A stretch of DNA of 64,000 bases from assembly GCA_001542995.1 (NCBI GenBank), contig LFLA01000003.1, positions 142,195-206,194 on the forward strand, given 5' to 3'. The position numbers and the translations under genes are program-made. Positions 34,040 through 44,151 of this stretch are shown piece by piece; positions within the stretch are counted from its first letter, which is position 1; every line of letters starts with the position of its first letter. The notes beneath the pieces are model-generated. The model saw nothing but the letters and a program-made list of their open reading frames with translations, ran no database searches and was not told where the DNA came from. This DNA comes from Nitrospina sp. LS_NOB (GTDB lineage Bacteria; Nitrospinota; Nitrospinia; Nitrospinales; VA-1).

Positions 34040-36238
34040 TTAAATTATTTCCATCAACTCCATATAGTTACCCATGAAGTTTTGCAGGACTTTATGCAAC
34101 GGTTGGTGTTTTGGGTCTGTGATGTCGGGGTCCTGGTCAATGAGATGAAAGGCTTCTTTGCGAGCTATTTTCAGCACACGGATATCGCGGAGCAGGTTGG
34201 CGATTTTTAAAAGAGGCATCCCCGATTGCCGGGTGCCCATAAAATCTCCGGGGCCGCGGATTTTTAAATCCTCTTCAGCGATGACGAATCCATCGCCGGA
34301 GTTTTGCATGGCTTTCATCCGAGCCTGTCCTTCTTCGGATACAGGATGGTAGGCCATCAGCAGACAATGGGAGGCATGGTCTCCCCGGCCTACACGTCCA
34401 CGTAATTGGTGCAGTTGGGCCAGGCCGAACCTTTCGGCATGTTCAATTATCATAACCGTGGCGTTGGGAACGTCGATGCCCACCTCAATGACCGTTGTGG
34501 AAACCAGAACCTGAATTTCTTTTTGGAGGAACCGGGACATGATATCATGGCGATCTTCTTTTTTAAGTTTTCCATGAATCAGGCAGGCGGTGAAATTTGG
34601 AAAGCGTTCTTGGATAAAATCCAAAACCGTAACAGCGGCTTTGAGGTCCATGACCTCCGACTCTTCGATTAAGGGACAAACCACAAACGCCTGTCTGCCT
34701 TGTTGCAACTGTTCTTCCATTATGTTGTAGGCTTTTCCCCGCCGGTTCTCAAAAAACAGGTCGGTAGCAATTTTTTGCCGCCCTGGTGGACACTCATCTA
34801 AAAGTGAAACATCCATATCTCCATAGAGGGTGAGCGCGAGGGATCTTGGGATGGGTGTGGCTGTCATGATGAGAAGATGCGGATGGTCGCCTTTTTTGCC
34901 GATGGCTTCTCTTTGCATGACTCCGAATCGATGTTGTTCGTCAATCACTGCCAACCCGAGTTTTTTAAATTGGATATCTTTTTGAATCAGGGAGTGGGTT
35001 CCAACAACAATGTGTGTTTTTCCGGTCCGTACATCTTCAAAATGGCTTTGCCGTTCTTTGCCTTTGAGCGCGCTGGTTACCAAGCTGAGTTTGATGCCCA
35101 GTTTTTCACAAAAGGGGCGGATATTTAAATAATGTTGTTCGGCAAGAATTTCTGTTGGAACCATTAACGCAGACTGCGTTCCGTTATCCACAGCGGTCAA
35201 CAGAGCGATAAGAGCGACAATGGTTTTGCCGCTCCCGACATCTCCCTGAATCAGTCGGTTCATGGGTTTCTCTTTTTCCAAGTCTTCCATAATTTCACCG
35301 AGAATCCTTTTTTGTGCTCCTGTCAAGGTGAAGGGCAAAAGCTTTACAAACTTCTTGATGAGTTCTCCGCGGGTTTTAAAGGAGGTCCCTGTGTGCTCTT
35401 CCCCCACACGGTTTTTTCTAAAGGCCAGGGCTAACTGGATCAGGAACAGTTCTTCAAAGACCAGCCGTTTCTGCGCAGGGGTCTGAAAGGCATCCAACTC
35501 TTTCAGGGAGGAACCTTGTGGAGGGAAATGAGATTGGGCAAGAGCCTCTGACCGGGGAGGGAAATTATGACGCCGGACCAGATCATCGGGAAGAAACTCT
35601 TCGACCAGATGCAGGTATTTATCGAGCACATTTTTAATAATGGTTCGCATGGATTTGAGATGCAGCCCATCGGTGACATGGTATACGGGGACAATTTTTC
35701 CGATTTCGAGAGAGCTGACATTTTCTCCTGATACTTGCTCGGTATCCGGGTGGATGATCTCCAATCCTGAACGTTTGTTGATATTGGGTTTTCCTGAAAG
35801 AATGATTTTTTGTCCCGTTTTAAACTTTTCTTTCATATATGTTTCGTTAAAGCGGAACCATTTGGCTCGGACGACTCCTGTCTCATCCTGAACGATGACT
35901 TCAAATACCCTTTTTCGGCGTCCCATGAACATTGTTCCGGAATTCAGGACTTCTCCGGTGAGTGTGACATATTCACCGGGAACAGCTTGGGAGATTTTTT
36001 TGAATTGGGTCCGGTCTTCAAACCGGAAAGGCAGGAAATAAAGGCAGTCTTCAATGCTCGTTAGACGCAATTTTTCAAGAAGAACCGCTTTTCTGGGGCC
36101 GACCCCTTTTATAAATTGTATGGGATCGTCCAGGGAAGGTGTGTGTTTCATGGCCTCAATATTAACGTGCAAGTCGTGTGGGAGCAAGGAGTTCTGTTGC
36201 GATTGAACGTTGACAGAAAAATTTTGTGGAAGTATCAT
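34040..36238 (-). CDS. recG: ATP-dependent DNA helicase RecG
   Basis: RecG is the branch-migration helicase that remodels stalled forks. This protein has 732 residues. The wedge domain is N-terminal (KGVGPRKAVLLEKL, then an OB fold). Motor motifs are GDVGSGKT (about residue 334), VIDEQHRFGV, TATPIPRSLALTLYGDMD, and the C-terminal RecG motif RGRVGRGDHASHCLL with GPGDFMGTRQSG. The start may instead be the ATG at 36151, just before the conserved region; neither has a strong ribosome site. It is divergent from the rel gene. Confidence 0.95.
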   Translation of the reverse strand: MILPQNFSVNVQSQQNSLLPHDLHVNIEAMKHTPSLDDPIQFIKGVGPRKAVLLEKLRLTSIEDCLYFLPFRFEDRTQFKKISQAVPGEYVTLTGEVLNSGTMFMGRRKRVFEVIVQDETGVVRAKWFRFNETYMKEKFKTGQKIILSGKPNINKRSGLEIIHPDTEQVSGENVSSLEIGKIVPVYHVTDGLHLKSMRTIIKNVLDKYLHLVEEFLPDDLVRRHNFPPRSEALAQSHFPPQGSSLKELDAFQTPAQKRLVFEELFLIQLALAFRKNRVGEEHTGTSFKTRGELIKKFVKLLPFTLTGAQKRILGEIMEDLEKEKPMNRLIQGDVGSGKTIVALIALLTAVDNGTQSALMVPTEILAEQHYLNIRPFCEKLGIKLSLVTSALKGKERQSHFEDVRTGKTHIVVGTHSLIQKDIQFKKLGLAVIDEQHRFGVMQREAIGKKGDHPHLLIMTATPIPRSLALTLYGDMDVSLLDECPPGRQKIATDLFFENRRGKAYNIMEEQLQQGRQAFVVCPLIEESEVMDLKAAVTVLDFIQERFPNFTACLIHGKLKKEDRHDIMSRFLQKEIQVLVSTTVIEVGIDVPNATVMIIEHAERFGLAQLHQLRGRVGRGDHASHCLLMAYHPVSEEGQARMKAMQNSGDGFVIAEEDLKIRGPGDFMGTRQSGMPLLKIANLLRDIRVLKIARKEAFHLIDQDPDITDPKHQPLHKVLQNFMGNYMELMEII

Positions 36239-36321
36239 TAACTCAAAGGTTTATCCTTTTTTAATCGACCTTTTTGCTGGCCTCTGGTCGAGTAGAAAAA
36301 AATGGAGGTTTCATTCCTGCT

Positions 36322-38568
36322 ATGAAAGTTCAGGATCTTACAGATGCGCTATTGGAATACATGCCTGATGCCGATGTCGACATCATTCTGAACGCCTATA
36401 TTTATTCCGCCAAGGCTCACCGGGGGCAGAGCCGAAGATCCGGAGAGGCCTATATTTCGCATCCCCTTGAAGTGGCCCATAACCTGGTGAAGCTAAAGCT
36501 GGATGCCACCACCGTAGCCGCCGGACTGTTGCACGACACCATAGAGGACACCCTTTCCACCCCGGAAGAAATCCAGGAATTATTTGGTGAAGAAATTTTC
36601 CAGCTTGTCGATGGGGTGACAAAGATCAGCCAGATCCATTTTTCCAGTCATGAAGAAAGCCAGGCAGAAAACTACCGCAAGATGATCTTTGCCATGGCCC
36701 ATGATATCCGGGTGGTTTTGATCAAGCTTGCTGACCGGGCTCACAACATGCAGACTCTGGATTCCCTTTCAGAAGAAAGACAAAGAAGGATTGCGCGGGA
36801 GACCTTGGAAATATACGCTCCCATTGCCAACCGTCTGGGTATCGGATGGTTAAAGACCGAGTTGGAGAATAGTTCGTTCCGTTATCTTTATCCGGAAGAG
36901 TTTCGCACGATTGAGGAAAAAGTGGCAAAGGGTAAGGACTATCGCGACAAGTATGTAGAAAAAGTCACCTCCCGTTTGGTGAAGGAGTTGGAAGAGGCGG
37001 GAATCCCAGGAAAGGTTGCCGGACGGCCCAAACAGTTTTTCAGTATCTATAAAAAGATGATGGACCAGAATATAAGTTTTGAAGATGTTTATGATCTGAT
37101 TGGCGTACGGGTTTTGGTCGAATCCTTGCGCGACTGTTATTCGGTTTTAGGGCTGGTGCATTCTCTCTGGAAACCCATACCGGGTAAATTCAAGGACTAT
37201 ATTGCCATGCCCAAGCCCAATATGTATCAGTCTCTCCACACTACGGTGATCGGTCCGAGGGGGGAAAGGGTGGAGGTGCAGATTCGCTCTGAGGAAATGC
37301 ATAAGGTTTGTCAGGGGGGCATCGCGTCCCACTGGCGCTATAAAGAAAAAACGGATGGTGATGAAAAGCCGATGAACCAACAGTTGTTATGGGTCCGGCA
37401 CCTTCTTGAAAACCAGAAGGACTTGAAAAATCCGAAAGAATTTCTCAACGCCTTCAAGGTGAATTTGTTTCCGGATGAGGTTTATGTGTTTACCCCCGGA
37501 GGGGATGTGATTGCCCTACCGTATAATGCTACTCCAGTTGACTTCGCGTTCCAGGTTCATACCGATGTAGGGTGCCATTGCCAGTCCGCGAAGGTGAATG
37601 GGAAAGTGGTGCCTCTGCGTTATAAATTGCAAGATGGTGACCAGGTGGAAATCATTGCTTCCGAGGAGGCATCCCCAAACCGTGACTGGCTGGCCTTTGT
37701 TAAAACCTCTAAGGCGCGCAGTCGGATTTCCAACTTTATAAACAACGAAGAGCGCGCAAGAAGTTTGAGCCTGGGAAAAGAACTTTTGCAAAAAGAATTA
37801 CAGGAATATGATCTGGATCCGGCAGTAGAAATGGCTGGCGAGGCCTTTGAAGAAGCCGCCCAGGCCTGCGGTTTTAATTCCACCGACAGCCTGTTGACGG
37901 GAATTGGAATTGGAAAGCTGTCGACCCATCATGTTATCGAAAAACTGATCCCGAGGGAAAAGCTGGAGGGCAAAGAGTTTCGTGAGAAGACATTAATCAA
38001 GCTAAAGGAAAGCAAGCCGCCGGAATCCTCGCGTAACGCCATCAAGGTCCAGTGTTTCAATGAAAATATTTTCATCCGTATTGGTAAATGCTGCCATCCT
38101 CTTCCCGGGGAGCCGATCATCGGTTATATCACGAGAGGCAGAGGGGTCACGGTGCATCATATTGACTGTCCGAGTGTCGGGAATGTTATCAATGATCCGG
38201 AGAGGCTTGTGGGCGTTGAGTGGGACACCGGTATGAAAACAATTTATCAGGCTCATATCGCGATTGTTGCAGCCGACAAACCCGGAATTATGGCCACCAT
38301 CAGTCAGGCCTTCGCGGAATGTGGAATCAATATTACCCGCGCCAATGTTCAACAGGGATCAAACAAAAGAGCTTACTTCGACTTGTCCATAGAGATTCTG
38401 GATGTGGAACACCTGAATCAAATTCTTGAAAAAATACGTCAGGTCGATGGTGTGATTTACCTGGAGCGGATCAAGGATTTTAACAAAAATGCGCCGATAA
38501 AAAGCAGGTTGGAGGCCTTGGGTGAAAAACTGGGGGCACAGGGAGAACGGGAACTAAGCGCTACTTGA
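36322..38568 (+). CDS. Bifunctional (p)ppGpp synthetase/hydrolase Rel/SpoT
   Basis: This stringent-response enzyme has 748 residues. ATG 36322 follows GGAGG; a longer reading starts at a TTG. The HD hydrolase domain has HPLEVAHNL and LLHDTIEDT intact, so hydrolysis is expected. The synthetase domain has [24 protein letters not shown] and [20 protein letters not shown] ([20 protein letters not shown]), a helical region with conserved [14 protein letters not shown], and a C-terminal ACT domain follow. The chain is full length. It converges with rpmB, overlapping by eight bases. Confidence 0.95.
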   Translation: MKVQDLTDALLEYMPDADVDIILNAYIYSAKAHRGQSRRSGEAYISHPLEVAHNLVKLKLDATTVAAGLLHDTIEDTLSTPEEIQELFGEEIFQLVDGVTKISQIHFSSHEESQAENYRKMIFAMAHDIRVVLIKLADRAHNMQTLDSLSEERQRRIARETLEIYAPIANRLGIGWLKTELENSSFRYLYPEEFRTIEEKVAKGKDYRDKYVEKVTSRLVKELEEAGIPGKVAGRPKQFFSIYKKMMDQNISFEDVYDLIGVRVLVESLRDCYSVLGLVHSLWKPIPGKFKDYIAMPKPNMYQSLHTTVIGPRGERVEVQIRSEEMHKVCQGGIASHWRYKEKTDGDEKPMNQQLLWVRHLLENQKDLKNPKEFLNAFKVNLFPDEVYVFTPGGDVIALPYNATPVDFAFQVHTDVGCHCQSAKVNGKVVPLRYKLQDGDQVEIIASEEASPNRDWLAFVKTSKARSRISNFINNEERARSLSLGKELLQKELQEYDLDPAVEMAGEAFEEAAQACGFNSTDSLLTGIGIGKLSTHHVIEKLIPREKLEGKEFREKTLIKLKESKPPESSRNAIKVQCFNENIFIRIGKCCHPLPGEPIIGYITRGRGVTVHHIDCPSVGNVINDPERLVGVEWDTGMKTIYQAHIAIVAADKPGIMATISQAFAECGINITRANVQQGSNKRAYFDLSIEILDVEHLNQILEKIRQVDGVIYLERIKDFNKNAPIKSRLEALGEKLGAQGERELSAT

Positions 38569-38755
38569 TAGCCTTAGTTATTTTTCCTGACTTGATGCAA
38601 CGGGTGCAGATTTTCATGGTCTTTATAGAACCCTTCATCACCACACGCAGCTTTTTTATATTTGGTTTCCATTGCCGGCGGGTTTTATTATTCGCATGGC
38701 TGACATTATTGCCAAATTGTGGTTTTTTATCACAAATTTCACATTTTAGGGACAT
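38561..38755 (-). CDS. rpmB: 50S ribosomal protein L28
   Basis: This encodes 64 residues. The sequence begins [20 protein letters not shown] with [10 protein letters not shown], the L28 signature, and has two CxxC pairs (CEIC and CTRC), the zinc-binding form. ATG 38755 has GGAGAA upstream; a TTG one codon earlier is not needed. It stands alone, not with rpmG. Its 3' end overlaps that of the rel gene in opposite orientation. Confidence 0.95.
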   Translation of the reverse strand: MSLKCEICDKKPQFGNNVSHANNKTRRQWKPNIKKLRVVMKGSIKTMKICTRCIKSGKITKAIK

Positions 38756-38837
38756 CAAATTCTCCGAAATAGATTGTCTTGAAAGTGGTTAGATGCTAGC
38801 ATACCCTTGTTAAAGGGGCAAGAGTGAATAGTCAATT

Positions 38838-39140
38838 ATGATTGTCGATAAAAATACCACGATCAACGAGATTCTCCATGCCTACCCTGAGGCCATGAAG
38901 TTTTTTAATGAAAAACAAATGGCCTGTGGCAGTTGCTTTGCTGTAAAGTTTGATACCTTGGAAAACGGGGCCTTAATGCATGGCATGGAGGTCAGCGTCT
39001 TGATTAGCCAACTCGAACAATTTTTGCAAGCCCTTCCTACCCGTATCGCCTCCGCCCAGCACAAATTAGCACGTTTCGCCTTAACTTCTTATCTTTGTTT
39101 GGATGAGGGCTTGGTATCCAACTCAGGTTGGAATGAGTAG
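38838..39140 (+). CDS. DUF1858-domain protein
   Basis: This encodes 100 residues. The first 65 match the DUF1858 domain (TTINEILHAYPEAMKFFNEK, then ACGSC with Cys30 and Cys33, and MEVSVLISQLEQFL). The CxxC points to a small redox or metal function seen in proteins near hybrid-cluster and iron-sulfur enzymes. The last 35 residues are unrelated and extra to the domain. No partner lies next to it. Confidence 0.7.
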   Translation: MIVDKNTTINEILHAYPEAMKFFNEKQMACGSCFAVKFDTLENGALMHGMEVSVLISQLEQFLQALPTRIASAQHKLARFALTSYLCLDEGLVSNSGWNE

Positions 39141-39184
39141 AAGAGCTGTCTTTTCGCGGAAAAAATCAGGGTAGGGGTGAGAAA

Positions 39185-39514
39185 TTAGCCGAGAAACTCT
39201 GATTCAGTGATGATGTTTTCGAGAACTTTTTCAGCAAGTGCTTCAGCGGGAATGTGATAATTGCCATCCTTGATATCATTTTTAAGCTGCTCCAGCCTTT
39301 GGGCGTTTTCGGGGCGGATAGCCGGTGCGGCATTGGCCGTTTCAGTCGCTTTTTGAATATCTTTGGCCTTGGAAGAAATAGCAATTTGCTCGGTACCACT
39401 GGTTGAGGAAGCGCTGCCTTGACTCTGGGTGGCAGCCTTTTTATCCCCGGCCTTGACCTGGCTTTGAACCGATCGATTTTTGTTAACTCGAATATTGTCG
39501 CCTGGAATTTCCAT
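39185..39514 (-). CDS. flgM: Anti-sigma-28 factor FlgM
   Basis: This encodes 109 residues. The N-terminal half is disordered and rich in Ser, Gln and Lys. The C-terminal half carries the FlgM sigma-28-binding region (ISSKAKDIQKATETANAAPA, then IRPENAQRLEQLKNDIKDGN and IPAEALAEKVLE). FlgM holds FliA until the hook is complete, so this implies the cell has flagella. It is orphaned; no flagellar gene is adjacent. No sigma-28 promoter was found upstream. Confidence 0.85.
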   Translation of the reverse strand: MEIPGDNIRVNKNRSVQSQVKAGDKKAATQSQGSASSTSGTEQIAISSKAKDIQKATETANAAPAIRPENAQRLEQLKNDIKDGNYHIPAEALAEKVLENIITESEFLG

Positions 39515-39832
39515 GGTACCAGCCCTTAAAAGAATGGGTTTCGCTTAAATTAGAGTAACTTTTTACCTTGATAGAGTAAAGACCTTTTTCTAACCCTCTT
39601 TTTCTAACCCTCTTCTAACCCTCTAAGGTGAAACTTGATCTTCTGTTATAATTATCGGAATCCGTTGAGATTACTTTAGCCGGATTGTATAGAAAGAAGA
39701 ATTTTTAATCCTGCGTCCCCTTTAAACTAAATGGTTTCCCGAACCTGATAATCCGCAATCCAAATATTGTTCTTTGGTCTAGCTGGCGTTTGGGCCCCGA
39801 GAAGCAGTTAAAACCTTGAAATTTTTTCCCCT
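39515..39832. other. Divergent intergenic region
   Basis: It lies between flgM and the M28 peptidase gene. It contains three copies of a short unit (TTTCTAACCCTC, 39585-39623) in tandem. I see no gene and no convincing promoter or RNA. Confidence 0.5.
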
Positions 39833-40765
39833 ATGAAACGGTTAAGACAGATTCGAAATTTTATGGCAGTTGGGAGCATGGTTTTTGTGCTTTTCTGGAG
39901 CTTGCCCGGTTTTGGCAATACTCTCGATTCTGAAAAATACTCCAGAGTCATCTGGAATTATTTGGAGACTCTTTGTGCTTTTGGCCCAAGAAACCCCGGC
40001 AGTGAAGGCTATCGCGAAACCCTGGATTTGATCCGAAAGATGGGTGAAAAATATGCGGATCAGGTGGTGGAACAGCCATTTTCGGTTCGCACCTCCATGT
40101 CGACCTCTGTGGATATGGTCAATTTGGAGCTCAGGTTTGAAGGAACCCAGGGTGGTGCCCCAATTTTGATTGGAGCGCATTTCGATACCCGGCCTTTTGC
40201 CGATGAGGACCCGGATCCTGCAAATTGGTCAGAACCGATATTGGGCGCTAACGATGGTGGTTCGGGCACTGCGATTCTGCTTGGACTTGCCCAATATCTC
40301 AATCAGCATCCTGTGGCCCGGCCTGTCCACCTGGTATTTTTTGATGGAGAGGATTTTGGTGCCAAGGATTCCGGATTGAAGCTGTTGGGTTCGACCTATT
40401 ATGCCGAGCAGTTGGTCAAGGAGGAAAGGGAAAAATGGCCTTACTGGGTGCTGGTCATCGATATGGTCGGTGATAAAGATTTAGAGATCTTTAAGGAATT
40501 TTATTCCCTCAAGGGCAGTGCGAGTTTTCTGGACAGGATTTACCGTGTCGCCGAGGACCAGGGTATTCAGTCCTTGAACGAGAAAATGAAATATACGATT
40601 TACGATGACCATTATCCTTTCCACCGCATGGGTATTCCATCGACGGTGCTGATTGATTTCGATTATCCCTACTGGCACACACTTCAAGACACGCTGGACA
40701 AATGTTCCATTAAGAGCATGTTTTCTATTTTCTCTGTTGTGGTGAAGACGATCGAGGATTTGTAG
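39833..40765 (+). CDS. M28-family glutaminyl-peptide cyclotransferase-like enzyme
   Basis: This encodes 310 residues with a signal peptide (VGSMVFVLFWSLPGFGN). The zinc ligand runs are GAHFDTRPFADEDP, GANDGGSGTAILL, FFDGEDFG and a C-terminal DYPYWHTLQDTLDK. The order and spacing fit animal-type glutaminyl cyclases, which form N-terminal pyroglutamate, in the M28 fold. A general M28 aminopeptidase is the alternative; the RPFADEDP and single-zinc-like pattern lean to cyclase. It probably acts in the periplasm. Confidence 0.8.
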   Translation: MKRLRQIRNFMAVGSMVFVLFWSLPGFGNTLDSEKYSRVIWNYLETLCAFGPRNPGSEGYRETLDLIRKMGEKYADQVVEQPFSVRTSMSTSVDMVNLELRFEGTQGGAPILIGAHFDTRPFADEDPDPANWSEPILGANDGGSGTAILLGLAQYLNQHPVARPVHLVFFDGEDFGAKDSGLKLLGSTYYAEQLVKEEREKWPYWVLVIDMVGDKDLEIFKEFYSLKGSASFLDRIYRVAEDQGIQSLNEKMKYTIYDDHYPFHRMGIPSTVLIDFDYPYWHTLQDTLDKCSIKSMFSIFSVVVKTIEDL

Positions 40766-40878
40766 CTGAAAGCCAACTCGCATATTGCATGATTGGAGGT
40801 TGTAAATACCCCTTCGGGGTACGTTGAGAAAGAGGGGTCCATTGAAGCTCGCCCTCCGTGGAGGAGGTTTTCACTGCC

Positions 40879-41025
40879 CCTCTGGCGAGAGAGCTTTGCG
40901 TAAGTCGAAAAAAACAGAAAAGCGAGATTCTTCACTGCGTTCAGAATGACAATACTGGGCCATTTTGTCATTCTGAGGAACAAGGTGACGAAGAATCTCG
41001 GGTTATGCAAAGCTCTCCTCTGGCG
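40879..41025. repeat. Inverted-pair repeat between convergent genes
   Basis: Left arm GAGAGAGCTTTGCGTAAG, then GAGATTCTTCACTGCGTTCA and GAATGACAA. Right arm TTGTCATTCTGAGGAACAAG, GTGACGAAGAATCTCG and TTATGCAAAGCTCTC. The arms are reverse complements over about 50 bp and could fold into a long hairpin. It ends five bases before the stop codon of the protease-TPR gene. Confidence 0.85.
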
Positions 41026-41030
41026 AAGAG

Positions 41031-42371
41031 TTAATGTGCTATGGGAAGTTCGGAAAGTCTTTTTTTCGCTTCTTCGTTGAAGGGGTCGATTTCCAGGATT
41101 GTTTTCAATTCCTTTTCAGCATCCGGGATTCTCTGGCTTTTTTTGTGGATTTCATAAAGCTTCCAATGCATGGAGAGAAAATCGATACCCTGTTTTTGGG
41201 AAAGCTCGAATACTTTTTGAGCTTCATCCATTCGATTGAGCGCGAACAGGGAATTGCCCAGATTGAAATTTGCAATGGCAAATTCCGGGTCCAGGGCCAG
41301 AGCTTTTTTCAAAAGCCTAACGGCTTCATCAGGGTGTCCCTGCTTGTTCAGCGCTGCACCTAAATTGGAAAGGGCCTGGATGAAGTTCGGGTAAACCTGA
41401 ACCGCTTTTTTAAGCAGTTCTACTGCTTTATTCAGTTTTCCCGAACGAAAATAATACCCCCCAAGATTCGATAAGGCTTCCGGAAAACCCGGATTCAATT
41501 CCAGGGTTTTTTCATATTGGCCGATGGCTTTTTCGATCATCCCCAGATCACGGTAGGCAACGGCCAGATCGTAATGGGCCAGAATAAAGTTCGGATCTTT
41601 TGCCAGTATTTTTTCAAACTCATAGAGCGCCTTATTGGGGTCTCCCAATCCATACAGAAAATAATTTCCCCGATAATACATGGCTTCCAGGGAAGTTTGG
41701 TCTTCATCCAGAAGCTTCTGCAGCGAAAAAGTAGTTTTAGAGTCCAAAAACTCCTTAACAGGGTTTATAGGAAGCGCAAGATTGATGGATCGTCCCTCTA
41801 CCGTGGCTAATCCTACGACCTTGTTAGATTTGTTGACCACCGGTCCGCCGCTGAAACCCGGGCCGAATGCGGAGGTTGTATAAATAAAAGGTGTTTTGGG
41901 ATCGGCTTGGGGATGAACCCCGAGAACAAATCCATAGGTTTGCACGATTTGGCCATTGTCCTCGGTTACCTGAGCGGAGAGATATCCCAAAGCACTGGTG
42001 TAGTCATAAGGCTTCAGGGAGGAGGAGTCACCAATTTCCAGAGTGGAATAAAATCCTTCCTTTAGTTTTATAATTGCAAAATCTCTAGCCCGGTCAACCT
42101 TGAATACTCCTGTCACTTCGGAACGCGAACCATCGGGGAAACGCACGTCAATACTATGGGCATCGACCAGAACGTGGTAATTGGTGACAAGAGTTCCTTC
42201 GGGGCGGGCCACGAAACCCGATCCGGTTCCAACGATTTTCCCGGCTTTGTCTTTTGCGATGAGCAAGGCTACTGCATTTTTATTGACTTCATAAGCACTT
42301 ACAGGTCCCGAAAGGAACATCAAGCTAATGATGAAGCAATATATAACGGATAGGAAAAAACGGTTTCGCAT
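41031..42371 (-). CDS. Secreted trypsin-like serine protease with TPR repeats
   Basis: This encodes 446 residues with a signal peptide (ending at about SAYEVNKNA). The trypsin-fold triad is visible: His in LVTNYHVLV, Asp in DRARDFAIIKL and Ser in GPGFSGGPVVN, as in DegP/HtrA-type proteases. No PDZ domain follows; instead the C-terminal half (from about residue 215) is six or seven TPRs (HYDLAVAYRDLGMIEKAIGQ and similar). The TPRs probably bind targets or assemble the protease. It is convergent with the M28 gene, from which a palindrome separates it. Confidence 0.87.
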   Translation of the reverse strand: MRNRFFLSVIYCFIISLMFLSGPVSAYEVNKNAVALLIAKDKAGKIVGTGSGFVARPEGTLVTNYHVLVDAHSIDVRFPDGSRSEVTGVFKVDRARDFAIIKLKEGFYSTLEIGDSSSLKPYDYTSALGYLSAQVTEDNGQIVQTYGFVLGVHPQADPKTPFIYTTSAFGPGFSGGPVVNKSNKVVGLATVEGRSINLALPINPVKEFLDSKTTFSLQKLLDEDQTSLEAMYYRGNYFLYGLGDPNKALYEFEKILAKDPNFILAHYDLAVAYRDLGMIEKAIGQYEKTLELNPGFPEALSNLGGYYFRSGKLNKAVELLKKAVQVYPNFIQALSNLGAALNKQGHPDEAVRLLKKALALDPEFAIANFNLGNSLFALNRMDEAQKVFELSQKQGIDFLSMHWKLYEIHKKSQRIPDAEKELKTILEIDPFNEEAKKRLSELPIAH

Positions 42372-42548
42372 ATCTTATAGCTTACGCCTTTTTAAAAGGC
42401 TGTGCTTATTTGAAAAAAAACATTAATTTTGGTGGTGAATCCATTCTATAAATTGACTGCAACGATTACAACTGAATTCAAAGGAAATTAAGAGGAAGGG
42501 TGATCAAGGAAAAACCGGGTTGATGCCATGCGGATTGGGTGGAAATAA

Positions 42549-42582
42549 AAATCCGGGCCGACTTTGGAGCCGACCCGGATTA
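42549..42582 (-). terminator. Rho-independent terminator
   Basis: On the minus strand AATCCGGGTCGGC, a six-base loop and GTCGGCCCGGATT form a 13-bp stem with two G-U pairs, followed by TTTATTT. It lies 14 bp past the stop of the DUF4399 gene. Confidence 0.85.
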
Positions 42583-42595
42583 TATATGAGTCTTT

Positions 42596-43009
42596 TTACT
42601 TAACGTTAATCGTCACCGTTGCGGTCAAAGCCGGATCGTAGGGGACGTGATTGCCTTTGGCAAACAGAGTGCGGATGATGTGTTTGCCTGCAGAAAGTTT
42701 AATTTCCTTACAGGTGGAACCATCTCCCATATGGATGTGATTCGCGTCTTTTCCAATCGGCTTGCTCAAGTCTTTTGGCAGGTTCACATCGACAATAATG
42801 TGATGATGCCCTTTTCCTTCATTAACCCCTTTTTTAGCCGGTTGCACTTCAACCCCTTCCGTATCCATGCAAACTTTAACCGGGCTTGAGACCATAGCAC
42901 CGTTAGGAGGGTCGGTGATCGTTACGGCGTTACCCGCGAAAGCACTGGTTGCCCCGGTGATGAAAAGGAAGACAAACAGCATAATCAGTTTTGAGTAAAT
43001 GGTTTTCAT
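42596..43009 (-). CDS. DUF4399-family secreted protein
   Basis: This encodes 137 residues with a signal peptide (LIMLFVFLFITGATSAFAG). The core (TDPPNGAMVSSPVKVCMDTE, then GHHHIIVD, KDANHIHMGDGST and GKHIIRTLFAKGNHVPY) matches DUF4399. The conserved histidines suggest metal or copper binding, which is inference. It is monocistronic with its own strong terminator. ATG has GGAAC about ten bases upstream. Confidence 0.75.
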   Translation of the reverse strand: MKTIYSKLIMLFVFLFITGATSAFAGNAVTITDPPNGAMVSSPVKVCMDTEGVEVQPAKKGVNEGKGHHHIIVDVNLPKDLSKPIGKDANHIHMGDGSTCKEIKLSAGKHIIRTLFAKGNHVPYDPALTATVTINVK

Positions 43010-43152
43010 TTTTCTGTGTTCCTTATAAAATTGTTGATTTTTTTACTGCTTGATGAATCCAAACGGTATTTCGGAATTAGATTTGAAAAACGTGAAAAGG
43101 TTTCAGAAAAACTGAAATCTTGGGCAGGTATTAGTATTTTTGCCTATTTCCC

Positions 43153-43181
43153 TTGACATCGTAATCTGAGTTCCATAACCT
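43153..43181 (+). promoter_or_regulatory. Candidate sigma-70 promoter for mrp
   Basis: TTGACA (43153-43158) is followed after 17 bp by TAACCT (43176-43181). The -35 is perfect and the -10 is weak. The leader of about 75 bases ends with AGGAGG before the mrp start. Confidence 0.4.
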
Positions 43182-43260
43182 CTAGTATGCAGTTTCATAA
43201 TCCCCATGGAGCCCATCGGAATAAAAGCCCGTGCGTCCCAATATGTTTTTTTAGGAGGTT

Positions 43261-44151
43261 TTGATGGTAGTTACAGGAGAATGTCGACTCCTTCACACTT
43301 GTGAAATGTGTGAGTTTAATAATGAGACCGACTGCAAAGCCGATAAAAATGAGCACAACCGCTGGCTTGTCAACCATCGGATGAATGACATCAAGCACAA
43401 ACTTATTATAGGCAGCAACAAAGGTGGGGTCGGCAAAAGTACTGTAACCACCAATCTTGCTATTGCCCTGGTGGAAAAAGGCTTTGCTGTAGGACTGGCA
43501 GATGCTGACCTTCACGGCCCCAACATTCCTAAATTATTGCAGGCCGAGGATGTCCGGTTGAAAGCCACGGATACAGGGATCGATCCTTATGAAACTAAGA
43601 ATGGTCTGAAGGTGGCTTCATTAGGATTTCTCATTGAAGACCCCAATATGCATATTGCCTGGAGGGATGCCGTTAAGTATGATTTCATTATTGAGTTGCT
43701 GGGGAATATAAACTGGGGCCCGTTGGATTATCTCCTGTTCGATCTTCCCCCCGGTACCGGAAATGAGCAAATTACCATCATCGACTTTATCGGTGAGGTC
43801 GATGGCGCTGTGGTGGTCACAACCCCTCAGGATCTGGCGATTCTGGATGCCCGGAAAATGATCTCTTTCGCCCGCGACAGCAATGTCCCCATAGTGGGGG
43901 TGATTGAAAATATGAGCACGATGTCCTGCCCACATTGTAATGAGAAAATCGATGTGTTCAAAAAAGGCGGAGGAAAAAAATTAGCCGAAGAACTGGTATT
44001 GCCCTATCTGGGTAGTATTCCCCTTGATGGGGAGATTGTCGCCAATTCCGATAGCGGAGAGCCTGTTGTCTTGTCTCGTCCGGATTCCGTAGCCGCTAAA
44101 GCCTTCATGCAATTGGCTGAGAACTGCCATAAGTTCCTCAATCCTGAATAG
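43261..44151 (+). CDS. Mrp/NBP35-type iron-sulfur carrier ATPase
   Basis: This encodes 296 residues. The P-loop is the deviant Walker A GSNKGGVGKSTVTTN (about residue 50), with Walker B in YLLFDLPPGTGNEQ. An N-terminal cysteine-rich segment (CRLLHTCEMCEFNNETDC) and a C-terminal CPHC provide cluster ligands, so this is close to the NBP35 form. Mrp proteins receive and transfer [4Fe-4S] clusters. It probably works downstream of the suf system at 5.5-11.7 kb, though the two loci are unlinked. TTAGGAGGTTTT is a strong ribosome site. Confidence 0.9.
   Translation: MMVVTGECRLLHTCEMCEFNNETDCKADKNEHNRWLVNHRMNDIKHKLIIGSNKGGVGKSTVTTNLAIALVEKGFAVGLADADLHGPNIPKLLQAEDVRLKATDTGIDPYETKNGLKVASLGFLIEDPNMHIAWRDAVKYDFIIELLGNINWGPLDYLLFDLPPGTGNEQITIIDFIGEVDGAVVVTTPQDLAILDARKMISFARDSNVPIVGVIENMSTMSCPHCNEKIDVFKKGGGKKLAEELVLPYLGSIPLDGEIVANSDSGEPVVLSRPDSVAAKAFMQLAENCHKFLNPE

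Noticed and set aside
40684-41010. Minus-strand ORF across the palindrome, containing VILNAVKN-like residues
   Set aside because: This peptide is what the GTCATTCTGA arm gives in one frame. The ORF also overlaps the M28 gene end.
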